From assembly GCA_022575985.1 (NCBI GenBank), contig JAKSXM010000272.1, forward strand, positions 2,976,001 through 3,040,000: a DNA stretch of 64,000 bases, in the 5' to 3' direction. Made by a program: the position numbers and the translations under genes. Below are positions 10,585 to 20,754 of the stretch, piece by piece. The first letter of the stretch is position 1, and each line of letters begins with the position of its first letter. Below the pieces are notes generated by a model, which did no database searches, was not told the DNA's origin, and was given only the letters and a program-made list of their open reading frames with translations. Source of the DNA: Anagrus nilaparvatae. Its lineage: Eukaryota > Arthropoda > Insecta > Hymenoptera > Mymaridae.

Positions 10585-11463
10585 CACAGTGTAGTAAAAA
10601 AAAAAAGTGGCAAAAAATCGGCTTCAACGCAATTTCTTATGAAAAAAAATTCTGCTAGATGGAAAATAACCGTTTTTGTGTATACTAAATGATAAGCTAC
10701 CGAGATCAAAAGAATTTTTTTTTCTTTTTAATTTTTTTAGCTGCTGAATGATGAAAAAATTCTATTTTTTACCATAAAAAGGTAAAATATTTATAGTTTT
10801 AAAATTAAAAAAAAAATTTTTTAGGTACAGATCTGTATTAAAATATGTACATAAATGATAAATAAACATAAAAAAAGTGTATTAGTATAATTATGCATAC
10901 TTGTATGCAGTATAAAGATGTCTTAGTCAACGTTTGCAATTAAGTAAAAAAATTTGATTTTTCTACTTTCACTTATATTTTAAACTTAAATAAAGTATAA
11001 AAAATATAAATTATATAATAACATAAAAAAATACTTTATTTAAGTTTAAAATATAAGTAAAAGTAGAAAAATCAAATTTTTCTTTTTTTTTTAAATTTTT
11101 TGACTAAATTGCAAATGTTGACTAACACATCTTTATACTGCAGAAAACCATATATAATTATACTAATACATTTTTTTAGGTTTATATATCATTTATGTAC
11201 ATATTTTAATACAGAGCTGTACCTGAAAAAAATTTTTTTTTAATTTTAAAACTATAAATATTTTACCTTTTTATGGTAAAAAATAAATTTTTTTTTTATC
11301 ATTTGGCAGCTAAAAAAATTTAAAAAAAAAAATTTTTTTTTGATCTCGGTAGCTTATCATTTCGTATACACAAAAACGGTCATTTTTCATCCAGATGAAT
11401 TTTTTTTCATAAGAAATTGCGTTGAAGCTGATTTTTGGCAACTTTTTTTTTTACTACACTGTG
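10585..11463. mobile_element. Palindromic DNA transposon with CACAGTG ends (Transib-like)
   Basis: An 879 bp near-perfect inverted repeat with arms of about 430 bp and a centre near 11020. The ends are CACAGTGTAGTAAAA and TTTTACTACACTGTG. It is flanked by a 5 bp direct repeat, CATCC, at 10580-10584 and 11464-11468. CACAGTG-type ends with a 5 bp duplication fit the Transib superfamily, whose termini resemble V(D)J heptamers (established knowledge). Superfamily assignment is still inferred because no transposase is present. A truncated relative lies at 8741-9234. Confidence 0.75.
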
Positions 11464-11782
11464 CATCCTCTCTCATCCTGCGGATCCGTACCGGTTTATC
11501 CTATCATCTTCTACAGTATCCACGACATTCCGAATAGCGTCTATCGTGGAGTGCTCTTCACGGAAGCCATGCTGCTCTTCAGAAAAACCACCGCCTTTTA
11601 CAATAGCCTTTCTCAGCCTTGCCCGCCGCATGCTCTCCATCACCTTTCCAATGATATACACAAAGGTATGTAAGAAAACGGAGAGTCTGGGACTTCTCGC
11701 TTTCTCTTCAAGTGCATGAAACGCGATACCTTCTACTGCCTTGGGAACACTCCCGCCGCTAAGCTTGCATTAAACATGCTTA

Positions 11783-11950
11783 GGCTGATTCTACAAACGC
11801 CGTAAATGGGGGACGCAACCGAAAGCGCAGCCGCAACGCAATTCGCACAAACCAAAATCGTGTTGTGCGCATGCGTATTATGTTGTGCGCATTGCGTTGC
11901 GACTGCGCTTGCGGTTGCGACCCCCATTTACGGCGTTTGTAGAACCACCC
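11783..11950. mobile_element. 168 bp hairpin MITE (PIF/Harbinger-like)
   Basis: Terminal inverted repeats of about 75 bp, beginning GGCTGATTCTACAAACGCCG on the left and the matching complement on the right. It is flanked by TTA at 11780-11782 and 11951-11953. A 3 bp TTA/TAA duplication and GG-starting ends fit PIF/Harbinger MITEs. The interior is rich in GTTGCG/CGCAAC units and is much less AT-rich than the surroundings. Confidence 0.75.
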
Positions 11951-12610
11951 TTAACAGGACACCAGGGATTACTTTAACTAGTCGTGTGAACACTTTCGTT
12001 GGTATCCCGTCCGGCCCAAGTGCCTTGCCATTTTTCAAGGCCTTGATGGCCTTGACTATCTTGTCCTCTCTGAATAGCGGCACTTCCTTCCTATCGCCTC
12101 TACTGGGTTTTTGCAGCTGGGCCCTTCGGGAGTACCGACGTTCCGTTCAGTCTACGGCGCGTCCATCATGTTGTCAGATCACCATTTCAATTTGGCCTTT
12201 ACGACTTTGTAACCTAGTCTCTAGAGGTCTTTGCTTAAGTCATCACATAATGTTGCAGGCATCCAGTCTTGATTTGATGGATCGCCTTGGTCAGCCAGTG
12301 TTTGGCGTCCTTATGCTTCCGAAAAAGTGCAGCAGCCTCGGGCCGGTCCTGTACTCTTTGCGCCCTTCGTCGCGTCCAGTGGCATTTCTTGTGGAGCCCT
12401 GCTATTTTAGGAGTATATCAGTAAATCGGATTTCTCCCTTTCCGGGGCCTTCAGTAGAGCATGGAGTTGTCAAAAGCTTTACGAAATAAAGTCGTTACTT
12501 TTTTGATTAAGATTTCAGCCTCTCTGGGACTTGTGACTGGGGGCGGCTGTTGACTCAATTCAAAGATACTACTCGAATCTGTCCTCGTCCCTCTTTGCTC
12601 GCTTAGTAAG

Positions 12611-13674
12611 AATGTAAATTCAAAAATTTACCTCAAATTCTCTTCAGAGTAATTCCATGGATAAAACGCACAAAATGATATGTCAGGTCTCAAAAATAGG
12701 AAATTTGGTTTTTTTCGATAAAACAACTTAAAAATAGACGATTCCACGAATTTAAAGGTTTTCTATTTTGAACGGTGCTATGCTGGTTTAAAGTTTTTTG
12801 GCCAAATTTCTCTCCTCAGCCACCATTTTTTAAAGTCCCGTAAAAAACACGTAAAAAAAAAAAAAGGTTTTCGATGTAAAATTTGATGAAAAATCCGAAT
12901 TTTCAGTAAGATGTTTCCTTCTCGGTGTCAATTCGCGGGAAAATTTAAATTTGTGTTAAACTTTAAGTGAAAATAACTCAAAAGTTTCCCGCTAAAAAAA
13001 AAATTTTCTTTCTCAAAATTTTCAGAAATTTCATATCATTCAGTGAAAAAAATTTTCCGAGTGTAATTTTTGTTTTAAGAGAGTAAAGTTAATTTAAGTG
13101 AATTTTGTATTTTTTCAGATTTTAAGATTTTTAGTTTTCTTCAAATATTCATAAAATTTACTGCGAAAGCTCCTAAAAACTTACAAATTTATAGAAATAT
13201 TTGAGAATTTACAGTTATATATTACATAATAATGCATTCGCCTGGCTCAATTTGAATATATTTCGTGTAGAGTTCAAAATCTTGGAATTTAAAAAGCAAA
13301 CATAAGCTTGATATAAGTCTTAAAATTACCTAAATATTGAAGTTTAAAATCCTATTCTTTTTGTAAACAGACCTCTTTTTGAAAACATAAATTGACGATT
13401 TTTTTGTTATAAATGTTAAAATTTAATAATATTAAAAAATAAAACAACGCATTCTTGAGTTATACAAAAATTTTATTATTCTCAATAATTTTTAAAGTAA
13501 ACTTATTTACATAGCGACTATATTTTTTTTAACTTTAATCAATCATTTATTAAAGCATAGATAAAATATACAGGCTTTGAGTAAAGCTTGGTTACCTCAT
13601 TTATTATTATTTAATTTCAGATTATATCCTATTTTAAAACTATTTATTTTAATTTTTATTCAAATATTCATTCC
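12611..13674. other. AT-rich spacer
   Basis: Long A+T-rich tract with short poly(A) and poly(T) runs. I see no gene. Confidence 0.45.
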
Positions 13675-13899
13675 TGTTGTAAACTGGATAAATAGTAATT
13701 AAATGGTTGAATAAATAACTGAACACAATATAAGTTTATTTGATTAATATATTTGATAATATATATTTTATACGCCTTTTTGTGTCGGCGTGGCGAGAAG
13801 CACTGGTCGTTGCTTCTCGTGTGCTGAGGGGACGCGCATGCGGTACACATCTCCCACTCTATTCTACACTATGTACACTGTTATATACAATTTATAACA
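13675..13899 (-). repeat. 3' LTR of a BEL/Pao-like element
   Basis: On the minus strand a 225 bp block runs from TGTTATAAATTGTATATAAC (13899) to TTTACAACA (13675). It has a GC-rich promoter-like core, a TATAAAATAT box near 13762 and an AATAAA signal near 13738. A purine-rich tract lies just outside its start, as expected for a 3' LTR. Confidence 0.6.
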
Positions 13900-13912
13900 T
13901 TCCACCCATCCA
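13900..13912 (-). promoter_or_regulatory. Polypurine tract
   Basis: Minus strand reads GGATGGGTGGAA directly before the TGTTATAAATTG start of the LTR. This is the usual position of the plus-strand primer of LTR retroelements. Confidence 0.55.
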
Positions 13913-14258
13913 TTTTATGAAATAAAATGAACAAGTGGAAGTCATCTTAAAATAAAAATAAAAAAGAATAAATTAAAGACTGTATATAAAATTAAATATA
14001 AATATATTTTTTTTTAAATTTAATTTTAAGTGTTTTTTTTTTTTTTTGAATAAGTTTAAATATTAGCGCTAATTTTACTTTTGACACACAAACATTCACA
14101 TTCACACACTTTTTACAAATTTTTTAAAATTTTTTGTTAATTGATTTTTTTTTTTTGTTACATTTGAAATAAATAATAAATAATAAATAAATAAATATCT
14201 ACAATTTTACAATACAAATATTTACAGTAGATTTTTTTATATGTTTTCTAGAAATGAT

Positions 14259-14397
14259 TCAATCTGATTCATTATTTAATAACCTTAGTAATATTAATTT
14301 ATGAATTCGTCTGGATAATGTTGTTGCACTGGTCCTTAGTTCTGCAACCCTCTTCAGATTGTCAGAGCCTTTGTGTAATTTTATAACCCGTGCTAAG
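14259..14397 (-). pseudogene. BEL/Pao pol C-terminus fragment
   Basis: A 45-codon frame including ARVIKLHKGSDNLKRVAELR and HKLILL, ending in a stop at 14259. It matches the conserved C-terminal domain that closes BEL/Pao pol proteins (DUF5641-type: GRV..LH.G.D...RV..LRT....R...KL..L). The LTR lies about 360 bp downstream. Upstream pol is missing. Confidence 0.6.
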
Positions 14398-14421
14398 CAC
14401 TGTTATATACAATTTATAACA
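14398..14421 (-). repeat. Duplicate of the LTR start
   Basis: The 24 bp at 14398-14421 repeat 13876-13899, the first bases of the LTR on the minus strand. It sits between the BEL fragment and the unrelated decayed gene upstream, so it marks a rearrangement junction. Confidence 0.6.
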
Positions 14422-14427
14422 ATTTCA

Positions 14428-16013
14428 TTATTCTAAAACTGGTTTTCTATTTAGTTTGTAAGTATTCTTTCCACGAGAAAGATGATTGTTGATTGAACAC
14501 AATATTTTACAGTACAGTATTGTTAAAGTACTAGGATTTTCGGACCATTGATAATATTCGTAATTCGATCGACTCGATGTGTTTAATTCTTCTGTAACTG
14601 ATTTTCTAATTAAAACTAATATTTCAGCAGTTTCTTCTATTTCATTAATTGAAGAAATTTTTCCAATAAACCAATTTTCATTTGCTATAAAAGCAACATA
14701 TAGCATAGGAGTGTAGCATGCCGTTTCAGTTAATTTAATATTTTTTGTTAGATCATATTGAAAAGTAAATTTTGTATCTAAGCTTGTTATTTTACATCGA
14801 ATTATAGTTTCAGTAAGTGATAATGAAATGATCTTATTCCAGGCAATGTTCTTATATTATTAATTTTTTGATTATTTCTGTGTATATTTATTGTTTCCGA
14901 GCTAATTAAAATAGGCTTTATTAAAAAATTTTCTTTGATACAGAAATCATATAAATCTTGAATATTTATCAAAGGTTTGTTCGCAGATCTTCGTAAACTT
15001 TCTTTCGAAGCTGATTTATTGTTCCCCCTACTCCGTCGCAGGGGGACTTTCATTGGCATGAAGCAAAAAATGACCACGAAGCTTGAATTCCAAACTGCTT
15101 TTTATTTTTATGTTTTATTTTTATTTTTACATAAAAAAGCAAAATTATTGCAGTTTTTATATTGTCCTGTACATCCGTCTGTAAAATATTCCACTTTTGA
15201 TATATGCGGATAGTTTTCTTTTATGTATGACATGATTTTTGTTATTATAACATGTACTAAAGACGTATCATGTTTTAAATCGTCAGAAATAACGCAAAAA
15301 GTTTTAGTCACAAGCTTTTCATTTTCAATCATATAAATTACTACTGGATGAATTGTGCAGTATATTTAGACCAGTAAGCACTCTTTTCATCTTGTATTAT
15401 AAAACTATAGTTTTCACTGAAATCAAGAAGAATAAGTGCCGTACTTGTATCTAAAGAAGATTTTTTTTCATTCAAATGTTGAGACTGTTGCTTCGCCACA
15501 AAATGATACTGAAAAACTTTTTCGGTATCTTCAATAATTTTAGTATATAATGCATATCTGCTATTAACTCTTTTTTCTAGCTGCGAACGATCTTCAGTTG
15601 TCCATTGAATATATTTGACAGACTTATTTTTCCAATCATCTTCGATTGTTTATGCGTCAAACTCCAATTTATTTTTATTACATAAACTAAATATTTTTTG
15701 CTCAACATACTTTTTATCAGAACATTTTTCGCAGAGTCTCATCATACAATTGTATGATGAGACTATAGTTTTATAGTTTTGAACATTACAGACAACTGCA
15801 GACACAATATCTTTACATTTTAATGATTTATCGAAAGCCCATAGCAAAAGATTAAAATTTTGATGCGTTATACAAATGCAGACATGAATGTGTACCAGAA
15901 GCAGCAGCTCCTATACATTCTAATGGACGCAAAGAACAAAACTTAGAAAATCCTATTTTAATTTCTAGGTTAACTTCCTTAAATAAAGCGTAGAGTTCAC
16001 GTAAACTAACTAA
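14428..16013 (-). pseudogene. Decayed gene of an uncharacterised animal family (TDGCxGQYKN / PCDGVGG)
   Basis: Minus-strand remnant covering most of a protein of about 500 residues. In order: IGFSKFCSLRP and SGTHSCLHLY (about 15930-15870), a Cys pair in MMRLCEKCSDKKY (about 15720), YIQWTTEDRSQLEKR, FVAKQQSQHL, LLDFSENYSFIIQDE (about 15420), VISDDLKHDTSLVH, VEYFTDGCTGQYKN (about 15180), FFASC..KSPCDGVGGTI (about 15050), and a C-terminal domain with YVAFIANENWFIGKI (14706-14428). I recall this motif set from uncharacterised proteins in many insects and cnidarians, often repetitive in genomes. The spaced Asp residues could mean an RNase H-like DDE/D nuclease, but that is inference. At least three frameshifts and two stops are present. 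Confidence 0.65.
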
Positions 16014-16056
16014 AATTAAATAATTTTGCTTGTGAACTCTATCCTGGTATTTTATA

Positions 16057-16350
16057 TGTTACGTATCCTAAGATTTTACCCAGAATACGTAAATAAAAAT
16101 ATATTATTATATAAGTTTCACCTGGGGATATGAGTGCTCCAGGTATTTTATACTTATATTGATGTAGATGTAGTATAGACGAAACAGGTTGGGTTCAACT
16201 TAGGCTGGATAAACTTAGCCTAAGGCTGTATTCGAATTTACAGAAGAATTGTCAGTTACTCAAATCACCGATAAATAATAAGATTTGATATATAACTTCA
16301 CTTTTATTGATTACTCTCAAAGCCGATTAATACGGTAAGCAGTATTTTCT
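16057..16350 (-). repeat. LTR fragment, TGTTACG family
   Basis: Reverse complement resembles the second part of the LTR at 40208-40971. Shared features are AATCAATAAA near the polyadenylation region, TAAAATACCTGG, and the end ...GGATACGTAACA at 16057. Its 5' part is missing. Confidence 0.65.
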
Positions 16351-18344
16351 TATTTAAAATACGATTTTGAACCAATCTTATAGTAATCCATTTCTTTCTT
16401 TAATAATTGTGAATAAAGTTTACTATAAAAAAAAAATAAATCAAAACCTTCTTAAAATATAAAAATTAAATCTTTGTTTTCGCTATACCAGAATTATGGT
16501 TTCATTAAAACATTTAAATTTAAAAAGCAATCGTTGCTAGAATTAGGCGATTCTTCCTCAGAACCTACAGATCCAAAACAAAAGTTTTTTACAACTATAT
16601 AGCACCCACAAAACTTTTTTAAGAATTAAGCAAATACCAGATAAGTGGAATCATTTTCTTTGTTTTAATTAATAGTAACTTTCAAGAATCAAAAAATTTC
16701 AAAAAACTTACCGTTAATCTACTTTTATTTATTTTTTTCTAATTTTTAAATTTGGACATGCTACCGTTCAGTGCCTAAAATAGAAGCTATAACTTATGTA
16801 AAAGCACTTTTATTTTAAACTTTTTATTTCTTTAATATATTCTAGAATATAATAAAATTGAAGACTCTATAAATTCAGTTAAAATGTAAAAACTAGGAGG
16901 GTCAATATTAAAATTATTTCGAATTGAGTTTGCAGAGGTGAATAACTCATTGTTCTGAGAAGAAGAAAATTTTCCAATATTTAAAGCAGAAATTGAGAGA
17001 TTAGTAAAATATATTTTTCATTGTCTTTTAATGTCACTATCAAAAAGAAAAACTGCCTGAAAAAATAACAGATACATCCCATGAATCTATTGTACGACCT
17101 GAAACCTTTAACACAGATAAAGAGGTATTAAGTTCTTCTAATATTTTTTTTCAATCTATCTATTAAAGAGGATTTGTAAAATCATACGTTTTTACCGTAT
17201 AATTACATTGAATAAAATTATAATCTTAATTTAGAAGGATTGTCCAAGTCCTTTAGGGCTTCTGGCCATATTATTCACTTCTACTGTTCAAAATTTTTGA
17301 GATTTTTTTAAATACTAAAACTTATTATTTTTTTTTTTTTTTTTTTAATTGATGCATCAAAATATAAAAAAAATAATAAAAATTTATTTTAAACTTGAAC
17401 GGATTTCGTTTTTATTTTTAAAAACACGAAAAAAGATTTTAAATGAGGAAATTAAACTTTGAATTTTTCAAATATAAATTTATAATAATTAAAATTACAA
17501 GACTTTTAATTTAGAAATTTAAAAATTCAAACTTATAAACAAATGAAAATAACTAAGTTCAAAAGTACTACACAAAAACCTGTGCACTAGTTTGAGGTAG
17601 TTTTAAAGAGAGCGCCTTTAGGGCGAACGTGAGTATTTATGCACTTGAAATTTGATAAGAATAATCCTCCTACTCTAATTTCCCACCCGCGACTCATCAA
17701 CCTGAGATGTCAATATCTCATTGGCTAGACATAGCGCCTGGAAAAGTACTCAAGAAGGGAACTACTCTTATCAATTTTCAAGTTAGGGCCTAGCGCAAAA
17801 TGCATGGAGGGGCACCCACGTCATAAAATAGATCACCTTATGTCGCAGGTGTATATTTTGACTATTTAATCTATAATTTATGGATTTTTAAAACAAAGGT
17901 TTTCTATAAATATTTTAATTCTACACTGAGAATAACCCGTGGTTGAACCAATGTTTTTGTACTTTGAAATTAGTTTTTCTTTGAAGTTTCCCATAAATAT
18001 TTTACGTTTTGAAAATTTTTAGTGCTTTTGAACTAAGCTACTATTTTTTAGAATCAAAATTTAGAATATTTAGAGGAAAAATTCTGAATTTTCATAATTT
18101 CTATTAGTAAAATTTTATGAGAGAATAATTTTCATTTTAAAACTATTTCCTCTGGAAAATTATACTTTGAACTATGAAATTTATTTTAATAACAATTACT
18201 TATTCTAGCAATAAAAATTTGAAAATATATGAACAAAACTCAAAAATTATTTGAACAAAAAAAAACTCTTTTAATAATAAAAATAAAAGTAGTTATTTAA
18301 TTAATTTAGTTTAAACATCAATTTTCCTTTCCGAACTTTAAATT
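16351..18344. other. AT-rich spacer
   Basis: No coding frame recognised. 17580-17850 is less AT-rich and has a weak inverted repeat (ACTTGAAATTTGATAAG near 17644 against CTTATCAATTTTCAAGT near 17767) of unknown origin. Confidence 0.4.
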
Positions 18345-18348
18345 TTAA

Positions 18349-19278
18349 CCCATTAACGCCGAATCATGACATTCATAACATTTGAATATTTTTTCATGAA
18401 AAAAGTCAACATTTTGGGCTAAAAATGTCACCTAGTAGGTAATTAGGGTATTAAAAATCCTTTTTTCATTTCTGAAGTCTATTTTTACGTACAACCCCTA
18501 GGAAATGTGCTCATCCCCTGAATATGGGGTAAATTTTAAATATTTTTTAGTCGTTATATAAATTGATACTATGCACAAAAAAAGATCTCCAGGCCTTAAA
18601 AATACTAAGTGGGACTATTAGAAATTGAAAAAAAAAATGTATACCGATTTAGCATATTTAACCCATTCATTGGGGCACATTATAGAAAACGAATATTTTG
18701 GGCTAAAATTATCATCTAGTAGGTATTTTTGCCCACTATTTTCATTTCTGAGTTCAGTTTTTACCTCGGTTTTTACATACCACCCCTAAAAATAATTTAA
18801 AATTTGCCCCATGTTTAGGGGATGATATCTTATTTTCTAAGGGTTGTACGTAAAAACAGACCTCAGAAATGAAAATAGTGGGCAAAAATACCTACTAAAT
18901 GATAATTTTAGCCCAAAATATTCATTTTTTATATTGTGCTAAAAATCTACCTCCTACCCCATTGAAGGGGTTAAATATGCTAAATCGGTATTAATTTATT
19001 TTTTTCAATTTGTAATAGTCCCACTTAGTGTTTTTAAAGCCTGGAGATCTTTATTGTGTGCATAGTATCAATTTATATAACGACTAAAAAATATTTAAAA
19101 TTTACCCCATATTTAGGGGATAATAGCACATTTTCTAGGAGTGGTACGTAAAAATGGACTTCAGAAATGAAAAAAGGAGCTTGAATTACCTACAAGGTGA
19201 CATTTTTAGCCCAAAATGTTGATTTTTTTATTAAAAAATATTTAAATGGAATGAATGTCATGATTGGGCGTTAATGGG
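18349..19278. mobile_element. 930 bp palindromic MITE with TTAA sites (piggyBac-like)
   Basis: Two arms of about 460 bp form a near-perfect palindrome. The ends are CCCATTAACGCCGAATCATG and its complement with few changes. TTAA lies on both sides at 18345-18348 and 19279-19282. TTAA duplication and CC-starting ends are the signature of piggyBac elements. No transposase is present. A second inner inverted pair (ACCCATTCATTGGGG against CCCCATTGAAGGGGT) lies within the arms. Confidence 0.8.
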
Positions 19279-19282
19279 TTAA

Positions 19283-20150
19283 AAAAACGTAAGTGTTTAA
19301 AACTTAAAAATTAAAACTCGCAAAGGAAATGCACGATCTCTTAAATTTTTTTCATGATTTCTTTTTCTTTGGGTAATTTTCAGTACCCAAAGGGTAATAA
19401 TGAAAAAAACAAGAACTAGTTTTTTGGAGCTTATGAAAATGCTCATGTTACTTTTCACGCCTAGCCGGTGAATAATAATGATAATAATACTTGGGAGAGA
19501 GAGAGAGAGTGACCGGCGTTGCGAGTCGCGAGCTCTGTCTCTTCATTTTATTAATTTCTATTGCGCGGGAATATACAAAGTTATAATCTCGCATTATAAG
19601 TTTACTAATTATAAATTTAATATTTTTTTTAATTTTAATTTGTTTTATTTTATTTTATTTTATTTTATTTTATTTATTTTTATTTATTAAACAAATTTAC
19701 GGGACGAACCTTTTAAATTTCATTATAAAAAATTAAAATTAATGTTTAAAAGATTACAAAAATAAATAAAGTGTTACAAGTTATCTCACTTTAGTTATGA
19801 AAAGAAAAAATTATAATATAAAAGTAAATGTATAACCAAAAAATAATAAAAAAAAAAAATTTTTAATAAATTTAGATATATGAATGCTTAAGCTTTTATA
19901 AAAGCTTATTTCACTATTATTAGTGATATCAATATTTTTATTATTTGCATTATAATTTTCTAAGATTCTTAGTATTGATGACGTCTTTCTACAATTTTTA
20001 AATTTTACAGGAATAGTGAAAGTTAAGTTTCTTTGTCTGAGACCATCTCTCTTTGGTATATAAAAATCAATAACTGATTTTATTTCACTACAAATAGTTA
20101 TGTTATTTATTAATTTATATAAAAATTTTATTTATTTATTTATTTATTTA
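19283..20150. repeat. AT-rich spacer with simple repeats
   Basis: Contains a short (GA)n near 19495-19510, a TTTTA pentamer run at 19645-19688 and a TTTA run near 20128-20150. No gene. Confidence 0.5.
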
Positions 20151-20720
20151 ATTTTTTTTTTTTTTAAGGGAAATATGTGAATTTTACATTAGCCATGAAG
20201 TGTTTGGGATGACCGCCCAGTTGTACAAAGTATACAACTCAGAGACCACCAGCGAACGCGGTCTCCGGCTACGCCCCAGATTCTTACTAGATAAACACAC
20301 TTTAAATCCAATACCCGGAAGGCGATGTAATTGTGATCGCTACCACTGTAGCCATCCTTCACCCTCCAGTCGCCTATTTTCCCAGACGCAGCTTCTGTTG
20401 CGAAGGTTATTTCCGGGATAGAGGCAACCCATCCCGCCCTTTCTTAGGTGGGCCTGTTGCCTCTATTTTGGACCAATAGTTTGCATCTATTGGCCATTTC
20501 GAGCACCATTTGTCCCCTGGGGTTGGTCCTTGGCACAATGAGGCACATTCCAAGGCTCTGGCGTTGAAGTCTCCATCAAGGATGACTTTAAGTCACCGAT
20601 CGGAACGTGCTTTTGATGCTAGTCAGCTTTGTAGCCAGCTCTGCCAAGCTATCGTTTGAGGAGAGATAGCAACTTATATAAGTTGTCTCTCCGGACATGG
20701 CCCAAACGTGGCAATTCCCT
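20151..20720 (-). mobile_element. R1-like copy D: endonuclease joined to 3' UTR
   Basis: Minus strand. Endonuclease sequence (20720-20310) includes ILDGDFNARA in one frame and GYSGSDHNYIAF, with the SDH triad, in another. It is joined near 20305 straight to the 3' UTR shared with copies E and F, and ends in a T-run at 20151-20165 (poly(A) of the minus strand). RT and the ORF2 C-terminus are deleted, as is the 3' UTR hairpin seen in E and F. Confidence 0.75.
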
Positions 20721-20754
20721 TTCCCTTTTTGGGGTCAGGTAAAACTAGAGCAAT

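Larger units (their letters stand above)
10525..12610 (-). pseudogene. R1-like RT fragment, copy C, split by two DNA transposons
   Basis: Minus-strand ORF2 segment. The pre-RT region (12600-12100) contains EAAALFRKHKDAKHWL. RT motifs follow: AIKALKNGKALGPDGIP near 12055, FNASLAAGVFP near 11770 and GFREEHSTIDAI near 11560. ITLDVKN, the motif A region, is near 10560. The element is interrupted by a 168 bp insertion (11783-11950) and an 879 bp palindrome (10585-11463). Removing each insert with one duplicated target makes the frame continuous. Other stops and shifts remain in the pre-RT part. Sequence similarity ends just past motif A. Confidence 0.8.

Noticed and set aside
10515..10709. 64-codon minus-strand frame ending near the RT motif
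   Set aside because: Most of it is the palindrome arm; only the last part is real RT and is reported with R1 copy C.
10585..11463. hAT assignment based on CAGTG..CACTG ends
   Set aside because: No 8 bp duplication fits; a 5 bp CATCC duplication is exact and restores the host frame.
11806..12489. 227-codon plus-strand frame
   Set aside because: Antisense of R1 copy C RT, whose motifs are clear on the minus strand, and it crosses the MITE.
19478..19690. 70-codon plus-strand frame
   Set aside because: C-terminal half is a translated TTTTA simple repeat.
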